64,000 nucleotides of DNA. Origin: Sipunculus nudus (lineage: Eukaryota > Annelida > Sipuncula > Golfingiida > Sipunculidae). The position numbers and the translations under genes were made by a program. Positions 11,201 to 21,560 of this stretch are shown one piece after another; position 1 is the first letter of the stretch; the number at the start of each line of letters is the position of its first letter. Under the pieces are notes generated by a model, which searched no databases, was not told the DNA's origin, and saw nothing but the letters and a program-made list of their open reading frames with translations. The stretch covers positions 39,028,659 to 39,092,658 of the forward strand of contig CM049313.1 of the NCBI GenBank assembly GCA_026874595.1. Reading direction: 5' to 3'.

Positions 11201-12510
11201 AATTTTTTCATGGGCATAGATAATATTCGGTATACAGCTTCTTGAGCACTTACTTCACGATGATTAAGAAATACTGAGCCTACACGGCGAAGCATAGATT
11301 TGATCTCTTTGTCCTTGTACTCTTTACATACTTGTTTTACCAGTTCACCAATGCCTTTCTCATTTTTCGTCATGTATGCAGCAATGTACATAACACATGC
11401 ATATGCATCTATGATGTACTGAATATCAATGTTTGCCTGCCAAGCTTTCAGAATCACAGGATTGTAAGGGTTGATATGGCTTTCTGCCGGTGACCTCTTC
11501 AACACTATTGTTTTGCCCCGTTGTGAGATCAATAACTGTTCAACGTACTCTTGTAGCGAAACACCGGCTTTGTCTAGAATATATTGCAATGTGGCGTCTT
11601 TTAGCGTATCGTGATCAGACATAATGTCTTTCACTTTTTTGAGTACACAGGATGCACGATCTTTCTTTACTTTTGCCATTTCATCATCTGGCTCTTTTGC
11701 AACGAGTGTGACTGGGCTAGGTGGTCTAGGAAAGCTGAATCTACACGGTCCTTTCTTCTTGCAATAACTCGAGTGACTATGAGTTTGCAATTCTTTGACA
11801 AGCCTTTGCAGATATTCGTCTTTATTACCAGGTAATGCACAGGTAATGTATTTGTTAACAAATGACGCCACTGTTTCATCTGTATCAGAGTCAATTTTCG
11901 GTGCATCTTTCACCCATAAGAGTGTATGTGCATGAGGAGAACCACGAGCTTGAAATTCTATTCGAATGACGTAGTCAACTATTTCTCCTAGTGGTTGAGC
12001 TTTCGATTTGAGAACATCTCGAAACAATAGTTCTAATCTGTATTGAAATTGTCGTGCAGCAGTAACGGGGTTCCTTCTCAACCATTGTGATCTTTCAGTG
12101 AAAGACAATTGTTTGACATCATCATCACTCAATATTGTGCCATACTGTCTCGCTATTGATTGAATTACATCGGGCCATTGCATATCAGCAGCTGATACTG
12201 TGAAAAACCAAGTTGGTATTCCTAACTGTCGAACCATGCCTAGAACATCATAGAATACAGTCTGGAAATATGCAGGAGTTCCTCTCACCCTTTTCAACAT
12301 TCTGTAGGCTAGATCTGATTTAACAAAACTTTTCATCTGTTCTACATTTTTGACCATGCCTGCATTAATTCGTTTACCCTTGAAAGTGTCTTCCACTAGC
12401 TCGTCTAAAAATGAAGTGATTAATATCACCTGTAACTTGCTTACTTTCTGTTGCATATTGTGCACTAAATATGTATTCAATAGATCTTGAGAACCTGCCA
12501 TCAACATCAA
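8230..12510 (-). CDS. Helentron Rep-helicase-endonuclease (C-terminal part)
   Basis: 1426 codons; it probably has no start of its own and continues the upstream frame after a shift near 12.38 kb. It nicks, unwinds and transfers the element's DNA in rolling-circle transposition. The Helitron-like N region comes first, with the two-histidine motif SPHAH at about 191-195 and the catalytic tyrosine motif YIAAYMTK at about 375-382. The PIF1 helicase has Walker A GPGGVGKS at 744-751, Walker B IIDE at 831-834, GDMYQLPP near 872, TIHKCQGLT near 1125 and YVAFSR near 1153. The C-terminal EEP (APE-like) nuclease, about 1205-1425, keeps HLNIR, ETYL, GDFN, DHIY and SDHD, so every expected acidic and histidine position is present. 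No stop interrupts it. The short open frames on the opposite strand are shadows. Confidence 0.93.
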   Translation of the reverse strand: MMLMAGSQDLLNTYLVHNMQQKVSKLQVILITSFLDELVEDTFKGKRINAGMVKNVEQMKSFVKSDLAYRMLKRVRGTPAYFQTVFYDVLGMVRQLGIPTWFFTVSAADMQWPDVIQSIARQYGTILSDDDVKQLSFTERSQWLRRNPVTAARQFQYRLELLFRDVLKSKAQPLGEIVDYVIRIEFQARGSPHAHTLLWVKDAPKIDSDTDETVASFVNKYITCALPGNKDEYLQRLVKELQTHSHSSYCKKKGPCRFSFPRPPSPVTLVAKEPDDEMAKVKKDRASCVLKKVKDIMSDHDTLKDATLQYILDKAGVSLQEYVEQLLISQRGKTIVLKRSPAESHINPYNPVILKAWQANIDIQYIIDAYACVMYIAAYMTKNEKGIGELVKQVCKEYKDKEIKSMLRRVGSVFLNHREVSAQEAVYRILSMPMKKFSREVLFVNTDAKDVRAAVLKPQKELDDLADQDENIFQSNVIERYSLRPNCIENLCLADFTANYKVRYQNVIEDETDSGPNVLDIDDEQEDIPAVLPKEIRLNNNGGMMYKRRRPAVIRFHRFSIEKDPSDFYRGKLMLYLPWRNEDVDLLGGFPDFASHYFHVQDLIRESEARYTENLELVEEAIQNNAQFGPPEHVWANVAPGAEHNNLQDQGEGIEVEREIDQQDLEANAGFIENPKSDHASEIIARYEAEAERQILPDDEYRKMVRSLNEKQAQVISFNRKWCKDAVLALKQNKVPKPYHVFMSGPGGVGKSHVIKLVHSDVRKLFRMSNKIHASDITVLLTAPTGVAAFNIGGMTIHSALALQTRKYGGDHISFDKLNTLRSKLENLQILIIDEISMVGSDMLLDIHKRLQKIKGVSAESVYFGNVSILAVGDMYQLPPVLQSQIYQPVKDPVERLEGNLWKDNFYLHELDEVMRQKDDCAFAEMLCRVRTGNHTEADISLLKSRQIMENDPNYPHEALHVFAYNCDVDEMNLKKLKQLETNEDNVIQIHASDDKTDSTGQVNLEKMNKLQKRSETAGLHTILVLTVGARVMLTYNIDTADGLVNGVIGTVQKIVKNDSGTVKVILVMFDDQSVGNAAVSTSQWKQEYPNAVPIKRQEARYEKGNKKGAQIARRQFPLTLAWAVTIHKCQGLTVDKIVVNMKKAKRFGKGQAYVAFSRVKTLEGLYIVDFDAAGIKTNQKIEEEMQRMRENIIPADELNLVKRNTEWTIIGHLNIRYFLPKLADVLSARQACIFNRTDVICFTETYLTNEHNIDTFSEKYQYDIFRSNIPSERNHSGLHGVMICVKQKLKAEEVTVEHEGLECKTVQFKVRDTKVILVLAYRKPSFPLEHFCRRFRSVISSLQLNLPVFVLGDFNDDLNDHEESTLFLLMKEFGFRQFVTKATTDRGTLIDHIYHNNVGTVQVTSEVYDIYFSDHDLTFCGFNLA

Positions 12511-15028
12511 GCAATCTTTGATTGAAATATTTTCGAGCGTTCAAATGGATAGGTCTCTCAGCTGTCAGAGCATTTGTTCCATCAGGATACTTGTCTGGAT
12601 TTGATAATTCCTCAAAGTTAGGATCAGTTAAAAGAGGCATTGGTTTTGCTCCATCAGCTGGTGCAACACTAATTATTTTGTTCAGTAATTCAGGATCTTC
12701 ATTTATCATACTTGTTTCATATGGCAATCCTCTTACTTTAGATGCTTCTTCAAATGCATATTCATCTTGTTCTCTTAGGTCCTCATCGTCTTCTTCAGAA
12801 CATATGTTTTCATTCACTTTGTCAATTGCCGTTTCTAGTTGTACACTTTTACAATAATCTGGACCAAAATCGGGTTGGTTTATTTCTACACCTGTTTGAG
12901 TGTATGGCTCAAAAATAACATAATGCGACTGCCCCATAAGTCCGAGATCAATTTCGTTTGTCTGACTACTTTCAAGCCTTGGAACTATTGTGTGAACCAT
13001 AAGAGCACTTGTTGAGTGAACATTCACTTTGACAAAATACTTATCTGCTAAAGCTTGCAGTACCAGATGATCACCCCAACTGTCTATTCTTATTCCATCT
13101 ATGTATCTTATCCACTGGATTTCTCTTTGCGTCTCTCGGTCACTTATTTCATTAACATACAAATCTTCAGCAGTAGGCTGTTCCGTGTCAGCATTTCCAA
13201 GATCTTGGCTTTCTATTCTAGCAGCAACAAATTCAATGTAATTTTCCTTGTTTTGAATCATATATTCAGCTACTTGGTTACGTAAAAGAAGCACGTTTGT
13301 ATCAGTTATTCCCAACCTCTCAAGATGATACCAAAATGCATAAAACATACAGTTCCCATCTCCTGGAACATCAATAACATGCATTCTACTACGACTTGCC
13401 ATGGTGTACAATTTCATGTAGTCATTTTGACAATCCGTGACATCAGTCACAGAAACAAGTTCAGTACGATGTTGCTGTATGTCAATCACATTCTCTTGTC
13501 TATTGTCTATATTGTTTTCACTTTGATCTAGTTTCTCTTCAATTTCATCGTCTATTCCAGTTGAACAGTCATTTTTCTCTGTTTGCGAAACAGCTTCCCA
13601 AAGCTTAGAATCATCATTTGTCAAATCTTCCAGCCAATTTTCATTAATTTTAATATTTGCATAATGTGGATTTTCTTTCTTCAACCATCTCAGTGCATTC
13701 ATCACAACATCGGGCTTGACAGAGTCATACATGTAGTGGGAAGAGTGTTTCAAACTTCGCTTTAATTTCATTGCAACCACTTGCCACTCTGAAGGTAGTC
13801 TTGGAAGTACCTCACATACCGCATCAAGTTTAGCAGGCACATTTACTGCTGGTCCATGAATGCCGTGTTGTTTTCCTCTTGGTAAACCTACCATTTTCAT
13901 AAAAGCGATTCTCTGACAAATAAGTCTCAGTTCAAGTGCATTTAGATCTCGAAGTTCCTTTGGCGGATCTACCAAAGACAGATTGTTTGCTTTAGACTGT
14001 GCAGGCAATTTCCCTCCTTTTAGTGTCAAATGGCATGTTTTGCATATCCATTCTTCGTTATTATAAGACTTTTGACGAAATGGAATTACTGTCTCCAATA
14101 GAGATTGAGATATATTATCATAATTTTCCTCTCTTAGATGAACAACTGACGTTCTGAACATCAAACGATGACAACTACAGCACACGTAATTTGCAGACTG
14201 GCGTACTTTTTCTAGAAACTGTGAAATAACAGTGTCATTATCAGGGACAATGTTTCGCCATTTATCTCTCTGCTTTTCGCTGAAACGTGCTGCCTTGCTC
14301 AATCTCTTTTCAGTTTCTTCTTCCGTTTCTAGTCTCCTCAGTTCTATTTTACGTATTGAATCTGAATGAAGTCGGCTCCTCTTTTCCGAAGTAGTTTCAG
14401 ATTTACGCAATTTTGTCTGTCGTTTTCTTTGAAAGCAGAGCCTTTCTTGCTTTTTCTCAGCGGTTTCCAATTCCCGTTCAATAAAATGCCATTGTTGATC
14501 TCTTGACATTCTTTTCTGCTTTTTCTCTGTCGTTTCACAATCAAATAATCTCTTCTGTCTTTTCCTTTGAGAGTAGAGCCTTTTTTGCGTTTTCTCAGAG
14601 CTTTCGGATTCACGTTGTATTATATGCCTTTCCTGATCTCTCGAAAGTCTTTCTTGCTTTTTGTCAGCGGTTTCAGAATCGCGCAATTTAGTCTGTCTTT
14701 TATTTTGTGAGCATAATCTTTCCTGTTTTTTGTCAGCGGTTTCAGAATCGCGCAATTTAGTCTGTCTTTTATTTTGTGAGCATAATCTTTCCTGTTTTTT
14801 GTCAGCGGTTTCAGAATCGCGCAATTTAGTCTGTCTTTTCTTTTGTGAGCATAATCTTTCCTGTTTTTTGTCAGCGGTTTCAGAATCGCGCAATTTAGTC
14901 TGTCTTTTCCTTTGTGAACACAGTCTTTCTTGTTTTTCATTTTCGGTTTCTGCTAATCTTTGGCTTCTTTTAGCCAACGCATTTGCTTTCCTTGTCTGTT
15001 TGTAACTCTTTCGTTTTGTTCCCGGCAT
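12374..15028 (-). CDS. Helentron N-terminal part: coiled coil, Cys-rich, OTU
   Basis: 884 codons from ATG at 15028. Residues 1-260 are a highly charged coiled coil built on a 23-residue repeat (KKQERLCSQ... to ...RDSETAD), perfect in the middle. Residues 280-335 hold CCSC and CKTC pairs that look like a zinc site. About 340-470 resembles the DUF6570-type region seen in Helitron proteins. The OTU cysteine-protease domain follows, with GDGNCMFYA at about 556-564 (catalytic Cys 560), WGDHLVLQALA at 651-661 and SHYVIFE at 701-707 (catalytic His 702). The tail from about 780 (LLNKIISVAP to EYIFSAQYATE) is the start of the Helitron-like N domain, so the natural protein should run on into the next frame. 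It stops at 12374 because of the frameshift. Confidence 0.9.
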   Translation of the reverse strand: MPGTKRKSYKQTRKANALAKRSQRLAETENEKQERLCSQRKRQTKLRDSETADKKQERLCSQKKRQTKLRDSETADKKQERLCSQNKRQTKLRDSETADKKQERLCSQNKRQTKLRDSETADKKQERLSRDQERHIIQRESESSEKTQKRLYSQRKRQKRLFDCETTEKKQKRMSRDQQWHFIERELETAEKKQERLCFQRKRQTKLRKSETTSEKRSRLHSDSIRKIELRRLETEEETEKRLSKAARFSEKQRDKWRNIVPDNDTVISQFLEKVRQSANYVCCSCHRLMFRTSVVHLREENYDNISQSLLETVIPFRQKSYNNEEWICKTCHLTLKGGKLPAQSKANNLSLVDPPKELRDLNALELRLICQRIAFMKMVGLPRGKQHGIHGPAVNVPAKLDAVCEVLPRLPSEWQVVAMKLKRSLKHSSHYMYDSVKPDVVMNALRWLKKENPHYANIKINENWLEDLTNDDSKLWEAVSQTEKNDCSTGIDDEIEEKLDQSENNIDNRQENVIDIQQHRTELVSVTDVTDCQNDYMKLYTMASRSRMHVIDVPGDGNCMFYAFWYHLERLGITDTNVLLLRNQVAEYMIQNKENYIEFVAARIESQDLGNADTEQPTAEDLYVNEISDRETQREIQWIRYIDGIRIDSWGDHLVLQALADKYFVKVNVHSTSALMVHTIVPRLESSQTNEIDLGLMGQSHYVIFEPYTQTGVEINQPDFGPDYCKSVQLETAIDKVNENICSEEDDEDLREQDEYAFEEASKVRGLPYETSMINEDPELLNKIISVAPADGAKPMPLLTDPNFEELSNPDKYPDGTNALTAERPIHLNARKYFNQRLLDVDGRFSRSIEYIFSAQYATESKQVTGDINHFIFRRASGRHFQG
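14640..14935 (-). repeat. 69-bp in-frame tandem repeat in the Helentron
   Basis: Four nearly identical 69-bp copies, each coding for 23 residues, lie inside the N-terminal coiled coil. The middle two differ by almost nothing at DNA level. More diverged copies continue to about 14400. Because 69 is a multiple of 3, copy-number change lengthens the coiled coil without breaking the frame. Confidence 0.9.
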
Positions 15029-16100
15029 TATTGTAAATGATAAAATTCAAATCAAGGCAGCACAAATTATCAACAGAAACCCTACGTAGTAATAGTATAA
15101 ACTTTTATGCGTCACCGAATAGTACAACTGTATTCTAGACTATCCAGGGATACTGTAAGAAAAAATGAAAAAACTTTACTGCCTTTATTACTCAAAATTG
15201 CTCGGGTTTATATTTATTTGCTGTACTTTTTACTCAGTTATATAAAATATATATCTCTCACCCCTCAGCACTTAAAAATATTGTCACATACAAGTTCAAT
15301 AATCTACACTTATTTCACTTGTGTGATACAAACCTTTTATGTACAAACCTTACTCTGGGGCCTAGTTTACTCTGGTTACTATAATATAAAATGCAAGGGC
15401 TGGGGTATTTAAATAGTACAAATGAAATCTTACTAAAGACCACTACTAATGATGTAGTTGTCCTTTGATCTTGGCGGCTTGAAAGAACTTTTGATCTTCC
15501 GCTCAAATTTACATATAAAACGGATTGCATGGAAGGACTTTTCACCAAAACTAACTTTGATACATATAAAAGCATAAATTTAATAAATTCTATCGAATAT
15601 AATATATATTGTCGCACATACATTCTACGTATCCTTCTTTAATTTAGACGACTCTGAAAATGCCAGAACTCGGCGATATTCATGGCGATTCGTGATGCAG
15701 TTTTCTGCAAAACTGATCATCCGAACGATCGTATAGCCGAACAAAGAGCTTGTCCCCCCAGGTGTTCGGATGAACGATGTCGTACTGTACTAAATTGTTT
15801 TACACCAATATAAAGACCCGCAGGAATTATGTTACAGTCAATACGTTTATAATTCTCATTAAATATTTCATTAAAAGCTTTGTTAAGGGTCACTTTATAT
15901 TAAATAATTATAAAATAAATTATTTCAAACCGTCACTCACAGAATCGAGAGGACAAATTGGAATGCAATGCAATATTAAGGCAATATTGATAAAGTATAC
16001 CTCAGCATAGGAGGCACCATCATACCTTTAAAGGCAAATTTATAAGAAATTAACAAACAAATGTATCAATTATATGCTTAGTTTTCTGTAGACATAATTT
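15029..16100. other. Helentron 5' flank, no host gene seen
   Basis: Upstream (minus-strand sense) of the Helentron start. It holds an inverted repeat whose 9-bp arms CATCCGAAC (15718-15726) and GTTCGGATG (15764-15772) are separated by 37 bp. This is a candidate 5' terminal structure. Nothing else coding was seen. Confidence 0.4.
15718..15772. repeat. Inverted repeat, candidate Helentron end
   Basis: Arms CATCCGAAC and GTTCGGATG are perfect reverse complements with a 37-bp spacer. Its place about 700 bp upstream of the first Helentron codon makes it a candidate subterminal structure. This is inference only. Confidence 0.35.
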
Positions 16101-16298
16101 TACTTTTTAAGAATACACGTTACCTCCATACTTAATAAACTAGTGTTACTTACCGTCAATAAATATATCCTTAGGAATTCATTAAGGATCTTTCGTTATA
16201 CAACCATATACTTCACCTCTATAAAAAAGCAGTGGTACTTACCGTCAATAAACATATGCTAAGGTTTCATTGGACATATTTCGTTATACAAGGATATA

Positions 16299-16457
16299 CA
16301 GTGGAACCCCGTAATTACCAATACTTTGGCGACTGACCAAAGTGGGCGCTCTTTGGGGTAGGTGGTATTTGGGAAAATCTAATTTACATGGATCGTTCAT
16401 TCGGGACCAAGAAAAGTGGTCGCAATTGTGGAATGGTCGCAAGGCGGTGTTCCACTG
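16299..16457. mobile_element. pogo/Tigger-like MITE, copy 1
   Basis: 159 bp beginning CAGTGGAACCCCG and ending as its imperfect inverse (GGTGTTCCACTG), flanked by TA on both sides (16297-16298 and 16458-16459). The CAGTGGAACC ends and TA target duplication are typical of pogo/Tigger elements of the Tc1/mariner superfamily. There is no transposase, so it is non-autonomous. Confidence 0.7.
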
Positions 16458-18117
16458 TACTTTGCCTCTATATATATACTTATTTAATAAAACAGTGTTA
16501 CTTACCGTGTATACAAAACAACAAACAACCAGATAATAGGTCTTTATTACAACAGTTCAGTTATTCCACATATTAAATAAAATATTAATCGACACTTCAT
16601 ACACAGTTCTACCGTCCGAACAAAACATGAACCTCTGAACTCAGATAATGTATTTCATTTTTTAATCGCACTATGAATAAATCTAAACAGTTTCATGTAT
16701 AAAGTTGTAAATATAGCATAAACTTAAACGCGCTATTGAAACAATATAGTAAACTAAATCAGAACATAAATTCATAACCAAACCTTATATACAGTTACTT
16801 ACACATCCACAATATGTTAGACAAACTCATTTTACATTCATTCCTCACTAATTCATTATGGCGACTCATATTGCCAACGTCGGAAATGCTATGGAAAGCA
16901 ACTACAAGCATGTCGGACCCTAGCGCCATGCACCTGTTTAGTATAATTTTGATAGGAGCTCATTTACATGCCACCGAAGCCAAGATGACACGCCCCCTGT
17001 TCGCGTACCGGTTACCGTAGGAAGTACAACATCCATACCCACACAGCCATCAGGAGCATACACAGCTACTGCTAATAACAACCGAGACCTAGCAATGTCA
17101 ATCTAGAGAAAAGAACTTGATTGTAACGACTTACAGTTACCTTCGAGATATAAATTTAGTTATCGTCATAAGCGTTAAATACATTCCAGTTATGCTTCAA
17201 GTTAATTTTCCTACTAGACGACATTCATAGTTCATTTCTACAGCTATTTGAACCCTTCAGTGCAATATAGACCGCAATTTACTCGGTTCTACTTGCCAAA
17301 CATTATCAAAATACAACAGCCGATCTAAAAATGTACACTCGACATTTTCTTATTTATTATTTCAAATTATGAAATAAATTAAGCACATACAATATTACTC
17401 TCGTCATAAACTACTCTATCATGTCATCAGTATGTTATGAATGGAATCTATTTGTACGGCATAAAACTCACCTGACAAGAACATGAGACACTAAATGCAA
17501 ACAGCAACTACAAGCCTAAAACCTAACGCGTGTGTGGAAGATTTTCTTACAGATCCCGTTTTCTAAAATGTACTTTCTTTTAATACAATTTCAATACAAC
17601 GAAATAAAGTACTTGTCGTATTTACCACGTGTTACACACAACGAAATATTCATAATTATTCGTAACAATTTGTCAAATATTCATCAAATGCACACCATCA
17701 CTCCATACAATAAAAGAGCGAAATTATGATTCAATCACAAATGTTTAATCGTACAAACTTTCACTGCTAGTTTTATAATCTTTTCAGATGAAATTAGAAA
17801 CTATAGAATCATAATAATAAAGTAATGGATAAACCAACTAGAATGAAATCTGGATCTAATGATTATACAATATATCCAAACTGTCATCCAACAATTTTAC
17901 TTACCGGTCTAAATCCATACATGATAGGAAAATGTAAATTAAATCTCTTGTCATAAAAAGGATTCTCATGTATCCTTATACAGCAACATAATTCACAGTT
18001 GAACCGTTCAACAGTTTCACAATACTACAGCATCCACTCCATAAATCTATTATCAAATAATTAGAAACTATGTCAGAAATATTCGACTTCTTATATTTTT
18101 ATCAAACTGTCGTTATA

Positions 18118-18290
18118 CAGTGGAACGCCGTAATTACAACCACCTTTCCGACTGGACTGACCCAACTGGTCTCTGTTTGTGGGTGGTCGTATTTGTGACA
18201 CTCAAATTACATACATCCTGACCCAGAAAAGTGGTCGCAATTGTGGGGGTGGTCGTAATTGTGGAGTGGTTGCAAGGCGGGGTTCCTCTG
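18118..18290. mobile_element. pogo/Tigger-like MITE, copy 2
   Basis: 173 bp, begins CAGTGGAACGCCG and ends GGGGTTCCTCTG, flanked by TA. The interior shares 'aaaagtggtcgcaattgtgg' with the copy at 16299. The adjoining right-hand DNA is also shared, so the two copies may descend from one insertion that was later duplicated. Confidence 0.7.
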
Positions 18291-19239
18291 TACTTCACTT
18301 CTATACTTAATTAATAAAACAGTGGTACTTACCTTGAATACAAAACACCAAACCACGAGATGCTGCGTCTTTATTACAATAGTTCAGTTATTCCACATAT
18401 TAAATAGAATATTAATCGACACTTCATACACAGTTCTACCGTACGAACAAAACATGAATACGTAAACTCAGATGCCATTTTTCAATCGCACTATCAATAG
18501 TTATACAGTTCATAAACAGCAAAACAATTCCCACTATTGATCTGTTCAAAAACTTTCAGAATACAACAACAGCCACTCTCTAAATTTATTTGATTTAAAA
18601 GCATGCCACAAATATTAGAATTCTTTATTTTTATCATAAATTTCAAGTAGTAGATTTCCTAACTACATATTTTCGCGATAACTGCTTCAATAGAAATATA
18701 ATCAACGCTAAAGCTCGTTTATATACACTCTAATATACTATATACAAAACACTCATTTCTCAGTTATCAAGTACGCTCAATCCTAGCATAAAGTAATTAT
18801 GGTAGCTTTATGAATATTTCATACATATCCATGTATTTGTCCATGTAGATACTTAAATATAATTTTATTCTTGTTACCTAAGTGATTAAAATGAATTTCG
18901 TCTTACCGTCTGATAGAGAAAACAAGACCATTATATTTTATTTGTAGAATGATTCCAATGATTCACTACTATATATAGGCACACGCAGCACAGTTCTACT
19001 ACCTAAACTTTTCACAATACAACAGATAGTTTATCGATCTCAAAGCAAATTACTGAAAAAAAATATGTGTAAAATATCACACTTTCCAAATAGTTTTATT
19101 AAACTTTTTAGAATTTAAACACATGTACAATTAAACAAATACATTTAGTAACTATTGTAGTCTCGTCATAAGCGGTCCAACAACAAATCATCAGTATATC
19201 AAAGCCCATTTATGGTATATACAATCGATCAAGACCCCT

Positions 19240-19256
19240 CCCCCCCCCCCCCCCCC
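19240..19256 (+). repeat. Poly-C tract (17 C)
   Basis: Uninterrupted run of 17 C within the satellite-like region. Confidence 0.95.
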
Positions 19257-20899
19257 GTTAAGAACATAGCAGAGTTATTCCGAAAATCAAATGAAATCGT
19301 AATACTCAGCCGTTGTAGAAGCACTTTCTTTAATATTCATATCTCCTTATATGTCCTTAAACCTTTAAATAGGACTTAATTGTCCTTCATTAATTTAAAT
19401 AACTGTCGCACTTACCGTGGATTAAAGACAACAAGAGATTCATACTTCATGCGTACAGTTATCATTAATTATATTCAATATACAGCGACACTTCACATGA
19501 ACTGTGAGAATACAAAAGCCATTCCATCAATCTATAATGCGATTTCTCACATGTCGGTCATGATAGACTTTTCATTTTTATTATACCAAACTATAAAATA
19601 GAATAAGGAACAACAGTACTTTAAACATGAATTCTCACAATCAATGCTGAACGAAACGTCTCAACAATACCTCCAAATTTTCATCCGACAATTACTTAGT
19701 AGCGTGAATCCGAACATTCAGCAAGAATTTAAAACCAAACAATTATGTCAAACAGGTGTCACGTATCCAGATTTTTCTAAGACGTTCATACTTTAATACA
19801 ATTTAATTCTAGTTCTATAATTATTTAAAATAATTGTGGTACCTTCCGTTTCTTGAAGGCAACAATTCAAGATGATACTTTATTCCTAGAGTTCTTTTAC
19901 TTATATGCAATATACACCAACGCTATACAGTTCTTCCGGTCAAACATTATGGAAACCCAACGACCAGTCTATCAAGCAACCCCCAAAATATTTAAAATAT
20001 GACAAATGTTACACTTTTCGTATATTTTTCTGTAACACTAGCAATTGACATGAACTACAGTGCTATCATAGTGTATTATTTCCGGAGGAATCCTTACATA
20101 CATCTCTCAATGTTCTAATGGATACTTTCTTTTAAACCATTTATTTCTACTGCTGTAATAACCCAAACCACTGTCGGACTAACTGTCCGTTCAATACAAG
20201 TGAATCGTACTTTATTCGTATAGTTATATCAGTCATTATATACAATACACAGTCACAATATACACGGTGTCCTTCCACTCAATCACATAATACAACAGAA
20301 ACTCTGTCAAAGTTTCTAAAAATACATGACAGATTTGACACTGGATATTTTAATCGAATGTTCAAACAGAATTATCACAAGTCAACTATTCTCGACTCGA
20401 CGTAAACCTTAACTCAACCAATCATCAAAAACAAGCATAAATTTAATGTATATTTAGTCTATTAAAACTGTAATCTGAAAACAACATGAGACCCTAAATC
20501 TAGACAAAATAATAGAACGTTTAAACCAACGAGTTAAAAGATTCAACTTAAAATCGTTTATTATATAAATAAAAATTTCAAAATATTGATACTTTATTCG
20601 TCAAGTCCACGCAATTCCCGTGATTCAATATAATATACAGCAACTCTCGATTCATTGGCCCTATCCCTGACCCTATCACAACACAATAACAAGTCTGTTA
20701 TAGGCCAAATATCTGCCACAATTTTACTTAATCGGTTCAAGGCAAAAGTAAAAAAATACACCACATCTTCCTCCTCACTTCAAATACACCTGCGACCCTA
20801 CATACGAATTCTCGCGTTCATATGTTTACATCATATTAACCTAATATACGTATATAATAATACAATTCTAAATAATAAAGCAAATCATTAATATCGATC

Positions 20900-21560
20900 A
20901 ATAAAATAAAATACCGCAGTAATAAAGAACAACTGGCCCTGATATTCTTAAATTCAGTTAACACATTTTATTGAAACATTATTAAAAGTAAATACTGGAC
21001 CGGTAGCAAAATTGGAGCAGAACACTCAACTTAAACAAGAATTTAAACATCCAATAATTTAATCACCTTTTCTGTCAATATAGAATGCCTATCCGAGATA
21101 ATATGGAGATACTGTATACATTCCTTAATCCTTGCAACAAGCAATTCCAAATAATATCCTGATAATGATCTTCAAAGTTCTCATTAATTTTAACCATCAT
21201 TGTGCATATTTCTTTAAATCAATTGATACTTTTAAACATACCCAATTAAATGAATACACCGTTGTTTTATTTATACATTTTTTTCATTAAAAACGTTTCT
21301 TATAACTTAAAACTATGCAAACAAATCATTAAAACAAACGCATGTATCCATGCTATAGTACAAATAAATAAGGCAATTACAAATGAATAACCGTGTATCT
21401 TCTCAATATCTTCTCTTCGGTTTCCATCAGCATCTTCTGACATCAGTTGCTAACATCGCTGCGGCATATGTAAACCTATCAAGCCACGGAACTAAACCAT
21501 CCAGTAAATTTACCAATCCATATAAAATTTTCTGTACAAAATAAAAAGAGGAATATTTAC
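20900..21560. other. AT-rich stretch, no gene seen
   Basis: Very AT-rich sequence lying between two repeat arrays. No open frame or splice-bounded exon was recognised. Confidence 0.5.

Larger units (their letters stand above)
8230..15028 (-). mobile_element. Helentron-type Helitron, nearly intact
   Basis: This is the coding part of a rolling-circle transposon. Read on the minus strand, the domain order is basic coiled coil, cysteine-rich region, OTU protease, Helitron-type HUH Rep, PIF1 superfamily 1 helicase and a C-terminal AP-type endonuclease. A C-terminal endonuclease marks the Helentron branch of animal Helitrons, and the OTU domain is a known passenger there. Two overlapping open frames (12374-15028 and 8230-12510) form one protein split by a frameshift. 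The outer ends are not defined. Candidate terminal structures are the inverted repeat at 15718-15772 and the hairpin at about 8051-8065. With one lesion in about 6.8 kb, the copy is either young or its frameshift is an assembly error. Confidence 0.93.
16100..20900. repeat. Old satellite-like array with recurrent 'acttaccg' motif
   Basis: Phrases such as 'acagtggtacttaccgt', 'ctttattacaacagttcag' and 'cacttcatacacagttctac' recur at irregular spacings. The best pair is about 16460-16690 against 18290-18490, offset about 1830 bp, nearly colinear and each preceded by the same MITE. Weaker copies lie near 16150, 16240, 18960, 19410, 19850, 20200 and 20610. Read on the minus strand, each 'acttaccg' is a GTAAGT-like motif, but no exon accompanies it. 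No gene was seen. Confidence 0.6.

Noticed and set aside
14661-15005. Plus-strand frame with repeated SAVSESRNLVCLLFCEHNLS
   Set aside because: It is the antisense shadow of the Helentron 69-bp coiled-coil repeats.
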